The notes under the pieces were generated by a model. It saw nothing but the letters and a program-made list of their open reading frames with translations. It was not told the origin of the DNA and searched no databases. A DNA stretch of 64,000 nt from Halostagnicola sp. A56 (GTDB lineage Archaea; Halobacteriota; Halobacteria; Halobacteriales; Natrialbaceae): assembly GCF_000691505.1 (NCBI RefSeq), contig NZ_JMIP02000025.1:44290-108289 (forward strand). Direction: 5' to 3'. Shown piece after piece: positions 20,743 through 29,795 of this stretch (positions are counted from its first letter, which is position 1; every line of letters begins with the position of its first letter). A program made the position numbers and the translations under genes.

Positions 20743-21155
20743 ATGGGAGACGGAAGACGTCTCACGACAGACCGTTATTTTGGGGACCTGGACACTCGTC
20801 TCGAGAATCTCGAATCCGCTCTTGAGTACATTGCCGAGAAGAATCCATCTGAGGAGGAGCTAACAGAGTGGGTTTTGGAGACAACAAACGCTCAGAACCA
20901 AGCCGGCGTTGAGCGTCGATTTGGTTTTCTCGAAACAATCGATCTCTTAGAGACGAACTCTGGACAGTATATACTGACCGAGCAAGCCGAAGAATTCTCA
21001 CAGACAGGTAATACTCGAGTCATTTTCGATGGACTCCGAAAGAATGTAAAAGGATTCGAGCGCCTTCTCGACCCTTGACGACTTCTCCACCAACATTATG
21101 GAATCGAATTCACCGACCATCAGCGACTTCCTCGAGACGACGGTGGATAGCTTTC
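20743..21155 (+). pseudogene. Winged-helix N-domain of restriction-like protein, frameshifted
   Basis: 111 residues with a winged-helix unit (ERRFGFLETIDLLE, YILTEQAEEF) followed by KNVKGFERLL. This resembles N-terminal modules of haloarchaeal restriction-endonuclease-like proteins. The frame closes at 21078, but a shift of one base near 21070 continues into DDFSTNI and TISDFLETT, so there is probably an indel. The piece ends where a small minus-strand ORF begins. Confidence 0.45.
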
Positions 21156-21157
21156 AG

Positions 21158-21259
21158 TTAGAAGAAACCTGTTGTTTCGTTAGCGATTTGGAACCAAGCG
21201 AAGAAGGCAAATCCAAGCACACCGGCTATCACTGTGATCATGAGTGTTTTGAAAGTCAT
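21158..21259 (-). CDS. Single-helix membrane peptide, 33 aa
   Basis: Complete small ORF (MTFKTLMITVIAGVLGFAFF, then a short polar tail) with a membrane helix. It lies antisense within an otherwise implausible plus-strand ORF, whose Cys-rich translation here is its shadow. Unknown function. Confidence 0.45.
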   Translation of the reverse strand: MTFKTLMITVIAGVLGFAFFAWFQIANETTGFF

Positions 21260-21378
21260 ATATTATCCAAGGATCATAGATTCGAGATAGACCTCCGTAG
21301 GTTCTTGATCTGGTCGAAGTTAGTTGACTATCCCGAGGAGAGGCCGTCGCTACGAGCCGATCGGGGGGTGGCGACCCA

Positions 21379-21897
21379 TTGAATCGGATTCCTGACGAGG
21401 ATCTCTTAGAAGCCATTCGGGAGTTGAACAAGAAAACGCGTAAGACCCCACCAACGAGGGATCAAATGGACGAGTTCGGGGAATATTATGGCCGGTCGTA
21501 TACCCTGAGATTTGGTAGTTGGAATGAAGCAGTTTCAGCTGCTGGATTAGAGCCCAGAGAGCCGATAGACTCAGACTTCTTGGATGAGCCTGAATCTTGT
21601 CCACTCTGTAAGCGAAACGAACCGGAGTTAGATTTCCATCACTGGCGGTATGGGGATGAGAAGCAGGGTTGCTATCTTTGTCGCAATTGCCATGATTCGA
21701 TTCACGAAGACGAAGCACAACCATCGGTGAACTCCGACTGGTTAATAAAAGCGGTTGAGAACCTCGTTAACGACCACCTTGAGTACCATGGCGATTTGGA
21801 TACACACGAGATCCTAAGCCGATACAATGTGACTTCACCGAACCTCGTTGAGTATGCCATCCAACAAATAGAATCAGAGGACGATCAATATGACTAA
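21379..21897 (+). CDS. HNH-type nuclease with homing-endonuclease-associated repeat
   Basis: 172 residues starting at TTG (21379) overlapping an upstream TGA. An N-terminal repeat (TRDQMDEFGEYYGRSYTLRF, then GSWNEAVSAAGL) is the DNA-binding repeat common in haloarchaeal HNH proteins. Then follow CPLCKRNEPELDFHHW and CRNCHDSIH, a zinc-bound ββα HNH core. The stop overlaps the next ATG (21890). Confidence 0.75.
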   Translation: MNRIPDEDLLEAIRELNKKTRKTPPTRDQMDEFGEYYGRSYTLRFGSWNEAVSAAGLEPREPIDSDFLDEPESCPLCKRNEPELDFHHWRYGDEKQGCYLCRNCHDSIHEDEAQPSVNSDWLIKAVENLVNDHLEYHGDLDTHEILSRYNVTSPNLVEYAIQQIESEDDQYD

Positions 21898-21964
21898 CGA
21901 TGAATTCGACGAACTAGAATACCTCAGAAGGGAGAAGCGCCACCTCGAGAACTATATCGAAATG
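21890..21964 (+). pseudogene. N-terminal fragment downstream of HNH gene
   Basis: 25 codons (MTNDEFDELEYLRREKRHLE) translationally coupled to the HNH gene, cut exactly at 21964 where the 116-bp repeat D begins. The helical charged start is typical of small plasmid proteins. Confidence 0.55.
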
Positions 21965-22080
21965 CATCGATAAATATCGGGGCCCATTGGCCATCTCTTA
22001 TAAAAACAACTCTCTCTAGTAATATCTATCCAAAACACATTTATTAATAGCACAAATAATAGATTTGAGGACCTAATCAA
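21965..22080. repeat. 116-bp pointer repeat D, copy 2 (native promoter of next gene)
   Basis: Identical to 11218-11333. It directly precedes the ATG at 22081 and contains a TATA-like stretch (CTCTTATAAAAACAACTC), so this copy looks like the native promoter/leader. Confidence 0.9.
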
Positions 22081-22584
22081 ATGTCTAAGTCTATTGGCGA
22101 TGACGAGACTGTCATCATGGAGGTGCTAGCAAATCCACGGCGATGGATGTTCTTACAAGCGCTAGGCTCGCGAGACGACCCTGTGTATTTGAGTCACCTA
22201 GTTGATGAGGTAATGAAATTAGAAGACGGTGACTGGGACGATTGCACCAAATATCGAAATAGTGTCCGTGTCTCGCTTCGTCAGAACCACATCAAAATCT
22301 TAGAAGAGGAGAACATCATCGATTACAATGAGGAGGAAGACTGTATCGAGCGCGGTGATGAGTTTTATAGGATCAAACCAATATTGGACTCACTTACGGA
22401 GGACAACTCTCAACCGAAGCCGGAACCGCCCGACAGCCCTGTCTCTCTGGAATACTCGGAACCTGAATTGCCAAATGAGGATCAACACAATCAGCACGAT
22501 CTTAAGTCACTACTCATACTCTGTTCCATTCTCGTGGCCCTTGTTGTGATTGCCTGTACTGCCATCATTTATTTCGCCATATAG
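22081..22584 (+). CDS. Winged-helix protein with C-terminal TM helix
   Basis: 167 residues. The first 95 form a DUF7344-like winged helix (IMEVLANPRRWMFLQALGSR; VSLRQNHIKILEEENIIDYN), followed by a Pro/Glu-rich linker and one membrane helix near the end (LLILCSILVALVVIACTAI). This architecture is common among haloarchaeal membrane-tethered regulators. Complete. Confidence 0.75.
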   Translation: MSKSIGDDETVIMEVLANPRRWMFLQALGSRDDPVYLSHLVDEVMKLEDGDWDDCTKYRNSVRVSLRQNHIKILEEENIIDYNEEEDCIERGDEFYRIKPILDSLTEDNSQPKPEPPDSPVSLEYSEPELPNEDQHNQHDLKSLLILCSILVALVVIACTAIIYFAI

Positions 22585-22664
22585 TGTCCAAACCAACACT
22601 TCCATAATGTCTAGTTTATCGAAAAATCGTTAATGCCTGTGTTATAATCTACGGTGAGATTGAC

Positions 22665-22700
22665 ATCCTCCTACAGCTAGAGCTGTGATATCCCCTACTA
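22665..22700. mobile_element. Possible IS200/IS605-type terminal hairpin
   Basis: GACATCCTCCTACAGCTAGA with the palindrome at 22673-22686 (ACAGCT-AG-AGCTGT) resembles subterminal hairpins of haloarchaeal IS200/IS605 elements. No tnpA or tnpB is next to it. Confidence 0.35.
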
Positions 22701-22725
22701 GAGGTTGAGTCTACAGAGATAGAGG

Positions 22726-23245
22726 GAAGATGACCTCCTCGAGAACCTGGATCACGAAGAGCAACTTCGAGAAATCCGAGAAAACGAGGACAAGATCTTC
22801 TACGATAAGCGGCTCTCTCTCAATCAAGGCCACTACTTCACTAAATCCCCGGATGAACTAGCCCGTCTACTCGCAAAGGAATCTCACCACCTACGGGAGC
22901 TTCTAGAGGAGTATGGATATGAGTTTGAACCGTCAATTGAGCTGTTATCCCCTGCAGAGCCTTATGGGGGTATTGGAGAGGCAACAAAGGACATCCAAGA
23001 TCGACTTGAGCAGACTGACGAGATTCAGGGATGGCCCACGGAGGGGGTAGCAAGATCCATCGTTCGGGATTGGACAAAGGCCCTTAGACGAGCTAATCTT
23101 ATCCGGGGCGATATCTCTTCAACAGATCAAGTAAAGTGTGAGCAGATCGTCCACCTGTACGAAGAAAACGCTGATAGACTCGAGTCGATCGCAGAGTCGG
23201 TCAAATCTGGAACGATTGAAAACTCAGACCTCACAGCAGGGCAAG
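22726..23245 (+). pseudogene. Unknown protein fragment lacking start
   Basis: About 170 codons open without an ATG/GTG near the left end, helical and charged (LARLLAKESHHLRELLEEYG). It abuts the antisense membrane-protein gene near 23245. Coding-like; not recognised. Confidence 0.45.
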
Positions 23246-24132
23246 TACTCTTCATGAACGTCGATTCCAAGGACGGATCCGCTGGCAGCGGCCGCATCGA
23301 AAAAGAGCAACATCGCGGTGGTGACGAGCAGCGCCGGCACCGCGACGTACATCATCGCCCGTGAGAGGTTGATGAGTTCCCACTGGAAGTAAAGCGTCTT
23401 GAAGTGTTCGCGAGTGATGCCGAACAGCTTCAGCGACTCGAGTAACTTATCGTAGGCATCGCTCGCGTCGTCGGTGAACGAGTCGGCGTGTGATTCCTTG
23501 ATCCGGCGCGCGCGGAAAATTTTCCACGAGTAGTTGTAATCGAGCGCTGACTTCACGACGGCGTACGTTCCGAACTGTGCGTCCTCGAGATCGTTTCGGA
23601 TGGAATCTGCGTGCGTCGTCAGGTTGTCGACGAAGTCGTCGACCCGCTCGACGAGTTCCTCGTCACGGCTATCCGAAACAGCGTCGCGAAACTCCTCAGC
23701 GCGCTTCGAGGAGGCCGTGACTATCGCCTGGAGGAACGACGACGGTTCCGGCGGACTCACCGGCGAATCGATCGACGACTCGACGTTCTTGCGAAACTCC
23801 ATCGATCCCTCGAGCCGTTCGCGTTGGTCTGCGACGGCCCCGAGTTCCTGAGAGAGGACCAGCGAGTTGATCGAGACGACGAGCGTGACGCCGGTGATCA
23901 AGGCGGTGACGAGCGCCTGAAACAGCGTCTCGACGGGGTCAGACGCCTCGATGAGCGTTCTGAGCGAGACGGGACTAAGCAGGTTTGCGACGAGCAATCC
24001 GACGAAGACGAACAGCATGAGACCGGCGGTGACGAGCCATCGGTTGGCGTTCAAGAGCAACGTATACTTCCACGTCGAGTCGACGCTTCGCTCGGCCATG
24101 GTGTCGCTCGGCTGCGAATTGTCGTCGCTCAT
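23224..24132 (-). CDS. Four-helix membrane protein, joined in frame to viral-like protein
   Basis: From Met at 24132 (MSDDNSQPSDTMAERSVDST) the frame encodes membrane helices near residues 30-55 and 75-110, a long cytoplasmic helical region, and C-terminal helices (YVAVPALLVTTAMLLFFDA). It is a recognisable haloarchaeal membrane-protein type of unknown function. Upstream, the frame continues without a stop into a different protein. The last 15 residues after AAAASG may be foreign sequence. Confidence 0.55.
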   Translation of the reverse strand: MSDDNSQPSDTMAERSVDSTWKYTLLLNANRWLVTAGLMLFVFVGLLVANLLSPVSLRTLIEASDPVETLFQALVTALITGVTLVVSINSLVLSQELGAVADQRERLEGSMEFRKNVESSIDSPVSPPEPSSFLQAIVTASSKRAEEFRDAVSDSRDEELVERVDDFVDNLTTHADSIRNDLEDAQFGTYAVVKSALDYNYSWKIFRARRIKESHADSFTDDASDAYDKLLESLKLFGITREHFKTLYFQWELINLSRAMMYVAVPALLVTTAMLLFFDAAAASGSVLGIDVHEEYLPCCEV

Positions 24133-24852
24133 CGGTGTACTCCAGTAGTCGACGACGGTGTGGAAATAGCTATTGATCGGGTTAGCCGCCGTCGATTGGA
24201 ACGTTCGTCGACGACGATATATGGAGTCTGTATCTTCGGCAGTGTGTGTCGATTGTGCCCAATTAAATGTAGTCGACCAAATCTCATTGTGTGCTCCACG
24301 TTCAGATTCATTTAAGTCACCAACAAAAACCTGCCATGGAGTATCATAATGCCCTGATACAGCAGTTATAGCGTTACTCGTGGCTTCATCTTCTCCAATT
24401 CCGTTGTATCGGTCTTCTATGGCAGATTTTTCGCCTTCCTCGTATGCTGACCACTGTGTATCATCAAAACGTTCATCCTCAACTAAGTCACCCTCAGCAT
24501 CTTGCCATGTCTGTTGAATTTGTCCGTGTTGAGAATACGCAGCTTCCTCCATTTCGAGGGCTGTATTAGCCTCATCTGGGTCGTTTATCCAATCGGATAC
24601 AACACAGTATGCGTCAACTGTTATTGATGAAGCTACGAACCAATTGGTACTCTCACATATCCCACCTCCGTCGTCGGAATCCTCTTGAGCCGCCACTACT
24701 CCATTATTCGTGTTAATTTGATTGTTGGAATCAGCGATACCTCCTAAGCTCGTTAACGGCATAGTGAATACACTAGAGACTAGCATAAATGCTAGTACTA
24801 TACCCCCTAGCCGTCTTGTGATTTTTGTATATCTCATAAATTTAAAAGTCAC
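24133..24852 (-). pseudogene. Pleolipovirus-like envelope protein, N-terminal domain
   Basis: A signal peptide (RLGGIVLAFMLVSSVFTMPL) is followed by a Cys-containing start and helical segments such as WSAYEEGEKSAIEDRYNGIG and ATSNAITAVSGHY. This spacing resembles the helical N-terminal domain of pleolipovirus spike/envelope-like proteins found in proviruses. It is cut near residue 215 and fused in frame to the membrane protein downstream. The small protein at 24863-25048 precedes it with 10 bp spacing, as in a structural-gene pair. Confidence 0.5.
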
Positions 24853-24862
24853 CTCTAAAAGT

Positions 24863-25048
24863 TCACATCAGTGTCTGTGCAGCCTGATGCCCGATAACTC
24901 CTGCACCTATCAAAGCACAACCACCGAGAAACACGCCTGCTGAGTCAGGGATAGCCCCTGTCCAGTCGAGACCTGCCATTTGAATACCTAACGCTGCTGT
25001 ACTAACCGCACCTGCTGCCTTTGAAGCAGCACTTGTAATTTCACTCAT
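24863..25048 (-). CDS. Small hydrophobic protein upstream of envelope-like gene
   Basis: 61 residues with two Ala/Gly-rich hydrophobic segments. Located 10 bp upstream of the envelope-like gene on the same strand, so likely co-transcribed. It might be a small virion membrane protein; no direct homology is claimed. Confidence 0.5.
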   Translation of the reverse strand: MSEITSAASKAAGAVSTAALGIQMAGLDWTGAIPDSAGVFLGGCALIGAGVIGHQAAQTLM

Positions 25049-25234
25049 AGTGCATTTAATATATATGAGATTAAAGAACTAATATCTATCCCAATCAGGA
25101 ATGTAATATTAACTAACAGGGGAACTCGGATGACATCGTGTAGAAAACTAAAACGGACGTGATAGCGGGATAGCGTGTCTAATAGCTCGAGTAACGGAAT
25201 AGCTATCAGCATAGTTTCCATAACCTATGAGAAT
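25049..25234. promoter_or_regulatory. Leader region of virus-like gene pair
   Basis: AT-rich sequence directly upstream of the 61-aa gene (TTTAATATATATGAG) is a plausible TATA region. Nothing further recognised. Confidence 0.35.
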
Positions 25235-25354
25235 ATGTTATGGGGCTGCGGAACCTGCGGAAATAGTGGTGTGTCCTCCGGAACCTCCGGAAACGGTGGT
25301 GTCCCCCAAGTAGCAGAATTGAGTCTAGTGAATCGTCATATGGCGTCAGGTTAG
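25235..25354 (+). CDS. Possible 39-aa peptide with CGTCG motif
   Basis: A complete small ORF starts MLWGCGTCGNSGVSSG and includes two near-copies of a 30-bp unit (CTGCGGAACCTGCGGAAATA and CTCCGGAACCTCCGGAAACG). The CxxC is reminiscent of haloarchaeal zinc-finger microproteins, but the second pair of cysteines is absent (Ser replaces Cys in repeat 2). Confidence 0.3.
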   Translation: MLWGCGTCGNSGVSSGTSGNGGVPQVAELSLVNRHMASG

Positions 25355-25529
25355 ACCCTCATAGTGACGCTTCGACTGAATCCAAGCGCTTCACCATCAG
25401 AGATTCGACGGAAACCAAAGCCAGAATTATCCAAGAGTAGTACATTGAGCTGTCTGATATAGAGTCGGAAGTCAATGATGAGTTGGAAGTGTTGGTTTGA
25501 TAGTGGTTCACTAGAGAGACTATTGTAAC

Positions 25530-25754
25530 ATGACTACACCAACCGAGTCAATTACCATCGAAAACGTGGTTGGGTCAACAGGTATCGATCAAGAAGTCGA
25601 TCTCGAACAGTTAGGTGAAGATCTTACTGGAGTCAAATACGATCCTGAACAATTTCCTGGACTAGTGTATCGAACACAAGATCCAAAAGCTACTGCACTC
25701 ATTTTCCGGTCTGGAAAAATCGTCTGTACTGGTGCAAATAGCGAAGAAGAAGTC
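25530..25754 (+). pseudogene. tbp: TATA-binding protein, N-terminal half (scrambled)
   Basis: Codes for the first TBP repeat: SITIENVVGSTG, EQFPGLVYRTQDPKATALIF and GKIVCTGANSEEEV. The last 20 bp (25735-25754) recur inverted at 42058-42077, where the frame continues into RESLSIVSETLRELG and the second repeat. The joined product would be a complete TBP of about 185 residues. After 25754 the reading is unrelated. Confidence 0.85.
25735..25754. repeat. 20-bp pointer repeat K, copy 1
   Basis: CAAATAGCGAAGAAGAAGTC equals the reverse complement of 42058-42077, with mismatches outside; same TBP reading frame in both. Confidence 0.85.
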
Positions 25755-25960
25755 ACCGCTACTCCAGATCTCATGCACTGTATTTCTTAAATCAGAAAAG
25801 AATATGAAAGAGTTCTCTCGCACTACAAGACAGTATTCGGCTATCAATGAAAAGTATTTTGTTTCATTTGTTAATCGAATATCATGATCGTAGAGGTCGA
25901 CTAACTTCCAACAGCGGTTCGAATAAAGGGCCATGGTGAATCGCCAGACGTAGCTTGATT
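25755..25960. other. No gene recognised
   Basis: AT-rich sequence between the TBP fragment and the IS5 remnant. No credible coding frame. Confidence 0.4.
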
Positions 25961-26752
25961 TCACTGTTTCAGAGATCGCTTGATGTTGTGAACTATACAC
26001 ATCAAGATGAGTTTACGAAATTCACCATACCAAGTTCGCGCACGCACGACGTCGCCGAGCGTGCGCTTGATCGTCGAGAAAACGGTCTCACACATCGCTC
26101 GTTGACGGTAGCGAGGCCCATCGATCCGCGCGTTGTGCGCGTGATCGATGGGCCGGAATCCACGATGTTTGATCAGCGGTCTCACGCCATTTTGCGGAGT
26201 TTCTCGCGTAATTCTCTCCAGCCGTAGCCTTTGTCGGCGGCGAGGCTGGCGAGGTCACCCGCATTGCGGCGAGCGACCTGCCAGCCGAGCTGTGTGTCGT
26301 GGCGTTTCTTGGTCGTACAGTGAACGTCCAGAATCGCTTGGCTTTCTGTGTCGACGAGAGCTGTTGCTTTGAGCGTCTGAACCCGGTAATTCGTCCGGCG
26401 ACAGTAGTGTTTGCTCGCGTTTTCACGGTCAAAAGCATCGCGTCAATAGCGGCGTGACCGCTCGTGTCGTGCAGCTGCGCCGACAGGTGCAGCAGTACTC
26501 ACCAGAGTGCTGTCTTGATTCTGTCAAGCCCCTTTACTAGCGTCGAGTGATCGGGAAGATCGGCCGCGTTGAGGCCGATATCCTTGAGTATCTGTGGCAT
26601 CTCGCTCAACAGATCCAACGCTTCTCGGTAGGACTTCTTCAGGTAAACCCGCAGACAGTGCAGCGACACCACCGCATACTCGGCCACCAACAGCATTTTG
26701 AGCTAACTGAACGACTTTGCTCGTGAAACGGGAGATCTTCGACATAGGCATC
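25961..26752 (-). pseudogene. IS5-family transposase, frameshifted
   Basis: The frames together cover a near full-length IS5-group DDE transposase: MSKISRFTSKVVQLAQ at the start, YREALDLLSEMPQILK and STLVKGLDRIKTALW, then VDTESQAILDVHCTTKKRHD, and RYRQRAMCETVFSTIKRTLG at the C-terminus (DDE glutamate region). At least three frameshifts and a stop after REKLRKMA inactivate it. Confidence 0.85.
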
Positions 26753-26909
26753 GGTGGTTTCCCGCTTCATCTCCCTAGTTCTGACGGTCGAAGCCGCCGC
26801 AGTCCAGCGATTCACCAGAGCCGAATAAAGCGTCCTAAATTCAGTATCTGATCCGGATTTTAGAAGGGGATCCGAATACTTTTTATTGGCTATACACTTT
26901 ATCATAGGT

Positions 26910-27135
26910 ATGTTCCGAGTATTACTCCCAGTTGATTCCAACGAAGAACGTGCACTTGCATCCGCTAAAACAGTTACTTCATTGCCAAAAACATCAGAAG
27001 AGATTCAGGTAACCTTACTAAATGTCCAAGAAAAGCTTGAAAAATCCGATGGAGAAGGACATGCAACTTCTGAAGATTGGTACGATGAATCAGACTTACC
27101 ATTAAGTGTTGAAAAATTAAAAGGTTTTTTCAATG
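26910..27135 (+). pseudogene. UspA-like universal stress protein, N-terminal fragment
   Basis: Starts MFRVLLPVDSNEERALASAK, the classical first strand and helix of the UspA fold, then VTLLNVQEK. Cut near residue 75 before the ATP-binding G-2x-G-9x-G(S/T) motif. Confidence 0.75.
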
Positions 27136-27145
27136 AAACGGGGAC

Positions 27146-27583
27146 TCGAGTCAGACAACGAACGAAGATGGTGAAGCGAGCTTCGAAGCGACCACGGAGA
27201 CCGAACAGCAGGTCGATAGCATTCAGTTCACGTTCACCGAACAGGACAACCAGAACGAAGGTATCGAATACGGCGTGCAGTTCGAAGCCGATGAGATCCA
27301 CACGTTCAGTGTTGAAGACGACACCCTTGATGGAGCTCCGTACGTGAATATTGCAGTGAATGCGAAAGACCAGTACGGGAACGATGTCAACTTCGATGTC
27401 CAGGTAGAGGTCTCCGGCTTCGACGACCTCACGGAGCCATGTTCGGGTTCCAACACGTGCACCGAAACTAGCTCGCCTATCAAATTCGAAACCGGTGCTC
27501 TTCAGGATTCGGGAACGGCCGAGTTCACCGAGACCAATTCCGGGATGACGGATTCACTAGAAATCACCATTGAGCGGGTATAA
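27146..27583 (+). pseudogene. Extracellular Ig-like domain, C-terminal fragment
   Basis: About 145 residues, acidic and T/S/Q-rich with strand-like periodicity (PYVNIAVNAKDQYGNDVNFD; DSGTAEFTETN), typical of invasin-type or big-domain surface proteins. Starts at the junction with the UspA fragment and ends at a stop at 27583. Confidence 0.5.
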
Positions 27584-27585
27584 TG

Positions 27586-28030
27586 ATCGCGAGTGCACGT
27601 TCAGCGAGATTGATCAAGTTCGAAAACGAGCAGAGAGATTCGAGTTAAACATAGAAAAAATGACCAACAACGAGTTGGTAGCTGCTGTCAGTCGCGAGAA
27701 GAGTATCCCTCAAGACCTCCGGCAAATCTTTGCCGAAGGCTACGATTTGGTCTTCGTCGCATTGGGGACCAAGTATCTGATTGCTGCTCAGGAGGCTTTG
27801 ACGTCGTTGTCGGAAGAGACGGCTGCATTTGCATTCGCGTCTAAGGGGAGCAGAGAGTACATTGGAGACTGCTATTGGATTCCCGCAACCGAAACTGAGC
27901 GGGGTCAACTCGGGACAACGTGGCTTGAACTACGAGGGAGAGAATTACTCACCTTAGCACAGAATATCAGAAACGATGAGCATTTTGAACAATTGAGAGA
28001 CGCGCCTGAAAAGGCGAAGAAACTGGTGGA
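27586..28030 (+). pseudogene. DUF6884/YaaA-like protein fragment
   Basis: YDLVFVALGTKYLIAAQEAL, FAFASKGSREYIGDCYW and TTWLELRGRELLTLAQN match the C-terminal part of haloarchaeal DUF6884-type proteins. The N-terminal CSKSK-type motif is missing. The right end meets the antisense Orc1 fragment near 28030. Confidence 0.5.
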
Positions 28031-28644
28031 CTTCGCGAACGTGATCGTCACCCTCCCGCTCTGCTAGTTCGCCAGCAACGCGTATCAAATCAATTGCTTT
28101 TCGAGCATCGCCATGGGTTTGTCTGGCTCTTGTTTATCTCGTCGACCAACGAGCATATCAAGCTCGTCAAGAACGAACACTGCAGAATCGAAGTTTTCTT
28201 GAGAAGATCCCAGGGATAGCGGTAGTATTCGTTTGCGCCAATTCCTTGATCTGGAATATTCGGTGCAGACTCAGTTTGATCTGCAAGTTGAGTCGTTATT
28301 TCACGAGCAACGCGCGTCTCTGTATCAGCGTCCGAACAATCGACGTAGATGTTACTAAATTGAATATTGTTCACGGTTGCCCGTTCTCGGGCACGCTGTG
28401 TAACATGACGTGCAACAAGTGATTTTCCCGTTCCCGTTTTCCCGTAGATAACGATGTTCGAGGGTAGGCCACCAGCTATTGCTTGACCGAGTGCTTGCCC
28501 GACATTTTGTAGTTCAGTGTCTCGACCGACAATGCGATCACGATCTGGGACATGGCCAACGCGTAAGAGCTCGCGTCGAGAGAAAATATTACCTGTTGCA
28601 AAGAGGTCATCGTCAGAGAAATTGCTGAGATTGGGGTTCGCCAT
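28030..28644 (-). pseudogene. Orc1/Cdc6 replication initiator with internal deletion and frameshift
   Basis: The start at 28644 is followed by IVGRDTELQNV, Walker A YGKTGTGKSLVARH, and DCSDADTETRVAREI. One missing base near 28200 shifts the frame; in the other frame VFVLDELDMLVGRRD supplies Walker B. Then a jump leads directly to HGDARKAIDLIRVAGELAER, the later sensor-2 region, so a middle part is deleted. Non-functional as it stands. Confidence 0.85.
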
Positions 28645-29462
28645 AGTTGACGTGTCTCAGTGTGGGGAGCATAAAACTATGAACCAGAAACCGAGTGAAA
28701 ACAGGCATTTATTGGTTGTTGACCGGTACATGATTCGATTCATTTGAGGTGGTGGCTATACACTCACCCCAGACACCGAGTGAAATAGGGCGCAATAGTA
28801 TTACTACGCCACAGATTCCCTATATAAATTAGAAGAAATTATAGACAGATTGTGTCTATTTGGGCGTATAACGGTGATTTTACTTGTATATATAGATATA
28901 TAATAATGAGGGAGCCCTCCGAAACGATAGCAACTACCACTCTTCGTTGTGAGGAAACTATAGTCATGATCTAGTGGAAATTTCGGGAGTAAACATGATC
29001 CAATTTCACTCGTTGCGAGGGGTGTGGGTGTCTCCAGTATAGCTAAAAAATCTCAATGATATCATGGCCACAGTATGGGCTGAGGCCTTAATTTTATTCG
29101 GTGTCAGAGGTGGTCTTGTCGAACATCACTCGTTGAGCGGGGTGACATAAACTCAGTTGATGTCTAGTACTCAATCTTCTGCTTAGTTTGGATGAATTCT
29201 CGAGGGTTTGTATCATTTCCACAGGCACCGTCTAGTTAGTGCGGTTTGAGAAGCGAGCAGATCGTAAAGCTAGCTTGGCTATGACGCTCGCAGATCTGCT
29301 CAGAGTGTCTGATTTCATCTTCCATAGATACGATCTGATATTACGAAAACAATTGTAGAGATAATATATAATAGTTGCCCCAATTTCCAAAACAGAAATA
29401 TTATATAAATATATTTCTTCAGATATACTTTCGTTCAGTACTACCCAAAAAAGGAGCGAGAA
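28645..29462. other. Long non-coding region with IS6 end remnant
   Basis: AT-rich, with no credible gene. It contains a decayed IS6 left end (29224-29330). Two related phrases ending ACTCGTTG(C/A)G(A/C)GGGGTG near 29018 and 29130 form an imperfect repeat. Confidence 0.5.
29224..29330 (+). mobile_element. IS6-family element, left-end remnant
   Basis: GGCACCGTCTAGTTA at 29224 matches the terminal repeat of the intact element at 52191-52936 (GGCACTGTCTAGTT), and 40 bp on, ATGACGCTCGCAGATCTGCT matches its transposase start (MLADLLSES versus MTLADLLRV). The rest of the element is absent here. Confidence 0.7.
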
Positions 29463-29795
29463 TTATTGTGAAGAGACGATCGGCGTTGTCGTTACGGGAG
29501 CTATTGGATTGACGTTCATTTCGATGACGACACCGCAACCGTCGTTTTCGATCCCAATCCAACCCATGTACGCGATAATTATCGCACCCACGACCGCAGC
29601 AACAGGACCTGCGAGAACTCCTGCGGAAATGACTCCCTTTTCGACGAGAAGGCCATAAACCGCTGCACCAGCACCGCCGATTTCAATCAATCCTCTTACA
29701 TCTTTTATAACACCATCAGAGATCCATAATTTCACCTCTTTATTAACTCCGAATACCTCGTTATCGATGTCATAGTCGTTCTTATTGCATGGCAT
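29463..29795 (-). CDS. Hydrophobic small protein, possible secreted peptide precursor
   Basis: 110 residues: a 30-residue polar leader, then a Gly/Ala-rich hydrophobic region (GGAGAAVYGLLVEKGV; VAAVVGAIIIAYMGWIGIE) and NDGCGVVIEM near the end. The start overlaps the stop of the Rieske gene (TAATG), so the two are translated together. The layout resembles peptide-bacteriocin/halocin-like precursors, but this is only analogy; it could equally be a membrane subunit. Confidence 0.5.
   Translation of the reverse strand: MPCNKNDYDIDNEVFGVNKEVKLWISDGVIKDVRGLIEIGGAGAAVYGLLVEKGVISAGVLAGPVAAVVGAIIIAYMGWIGIENDGCGVVIEMNVNPIAPVTTTPIVSSQ

Noticed and set aside
21098..21382. 94-aa plus-strand Cys-rich protein
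   Set aside because: Its central part is antisense to a clean 33-aa membrane peptide and the composition is atypical.
25261..25320. CRISPR array
   Set aside because: Only two imperfect 30-bp units without spacers; no CRISPR repeats were seen anywhere in the window.
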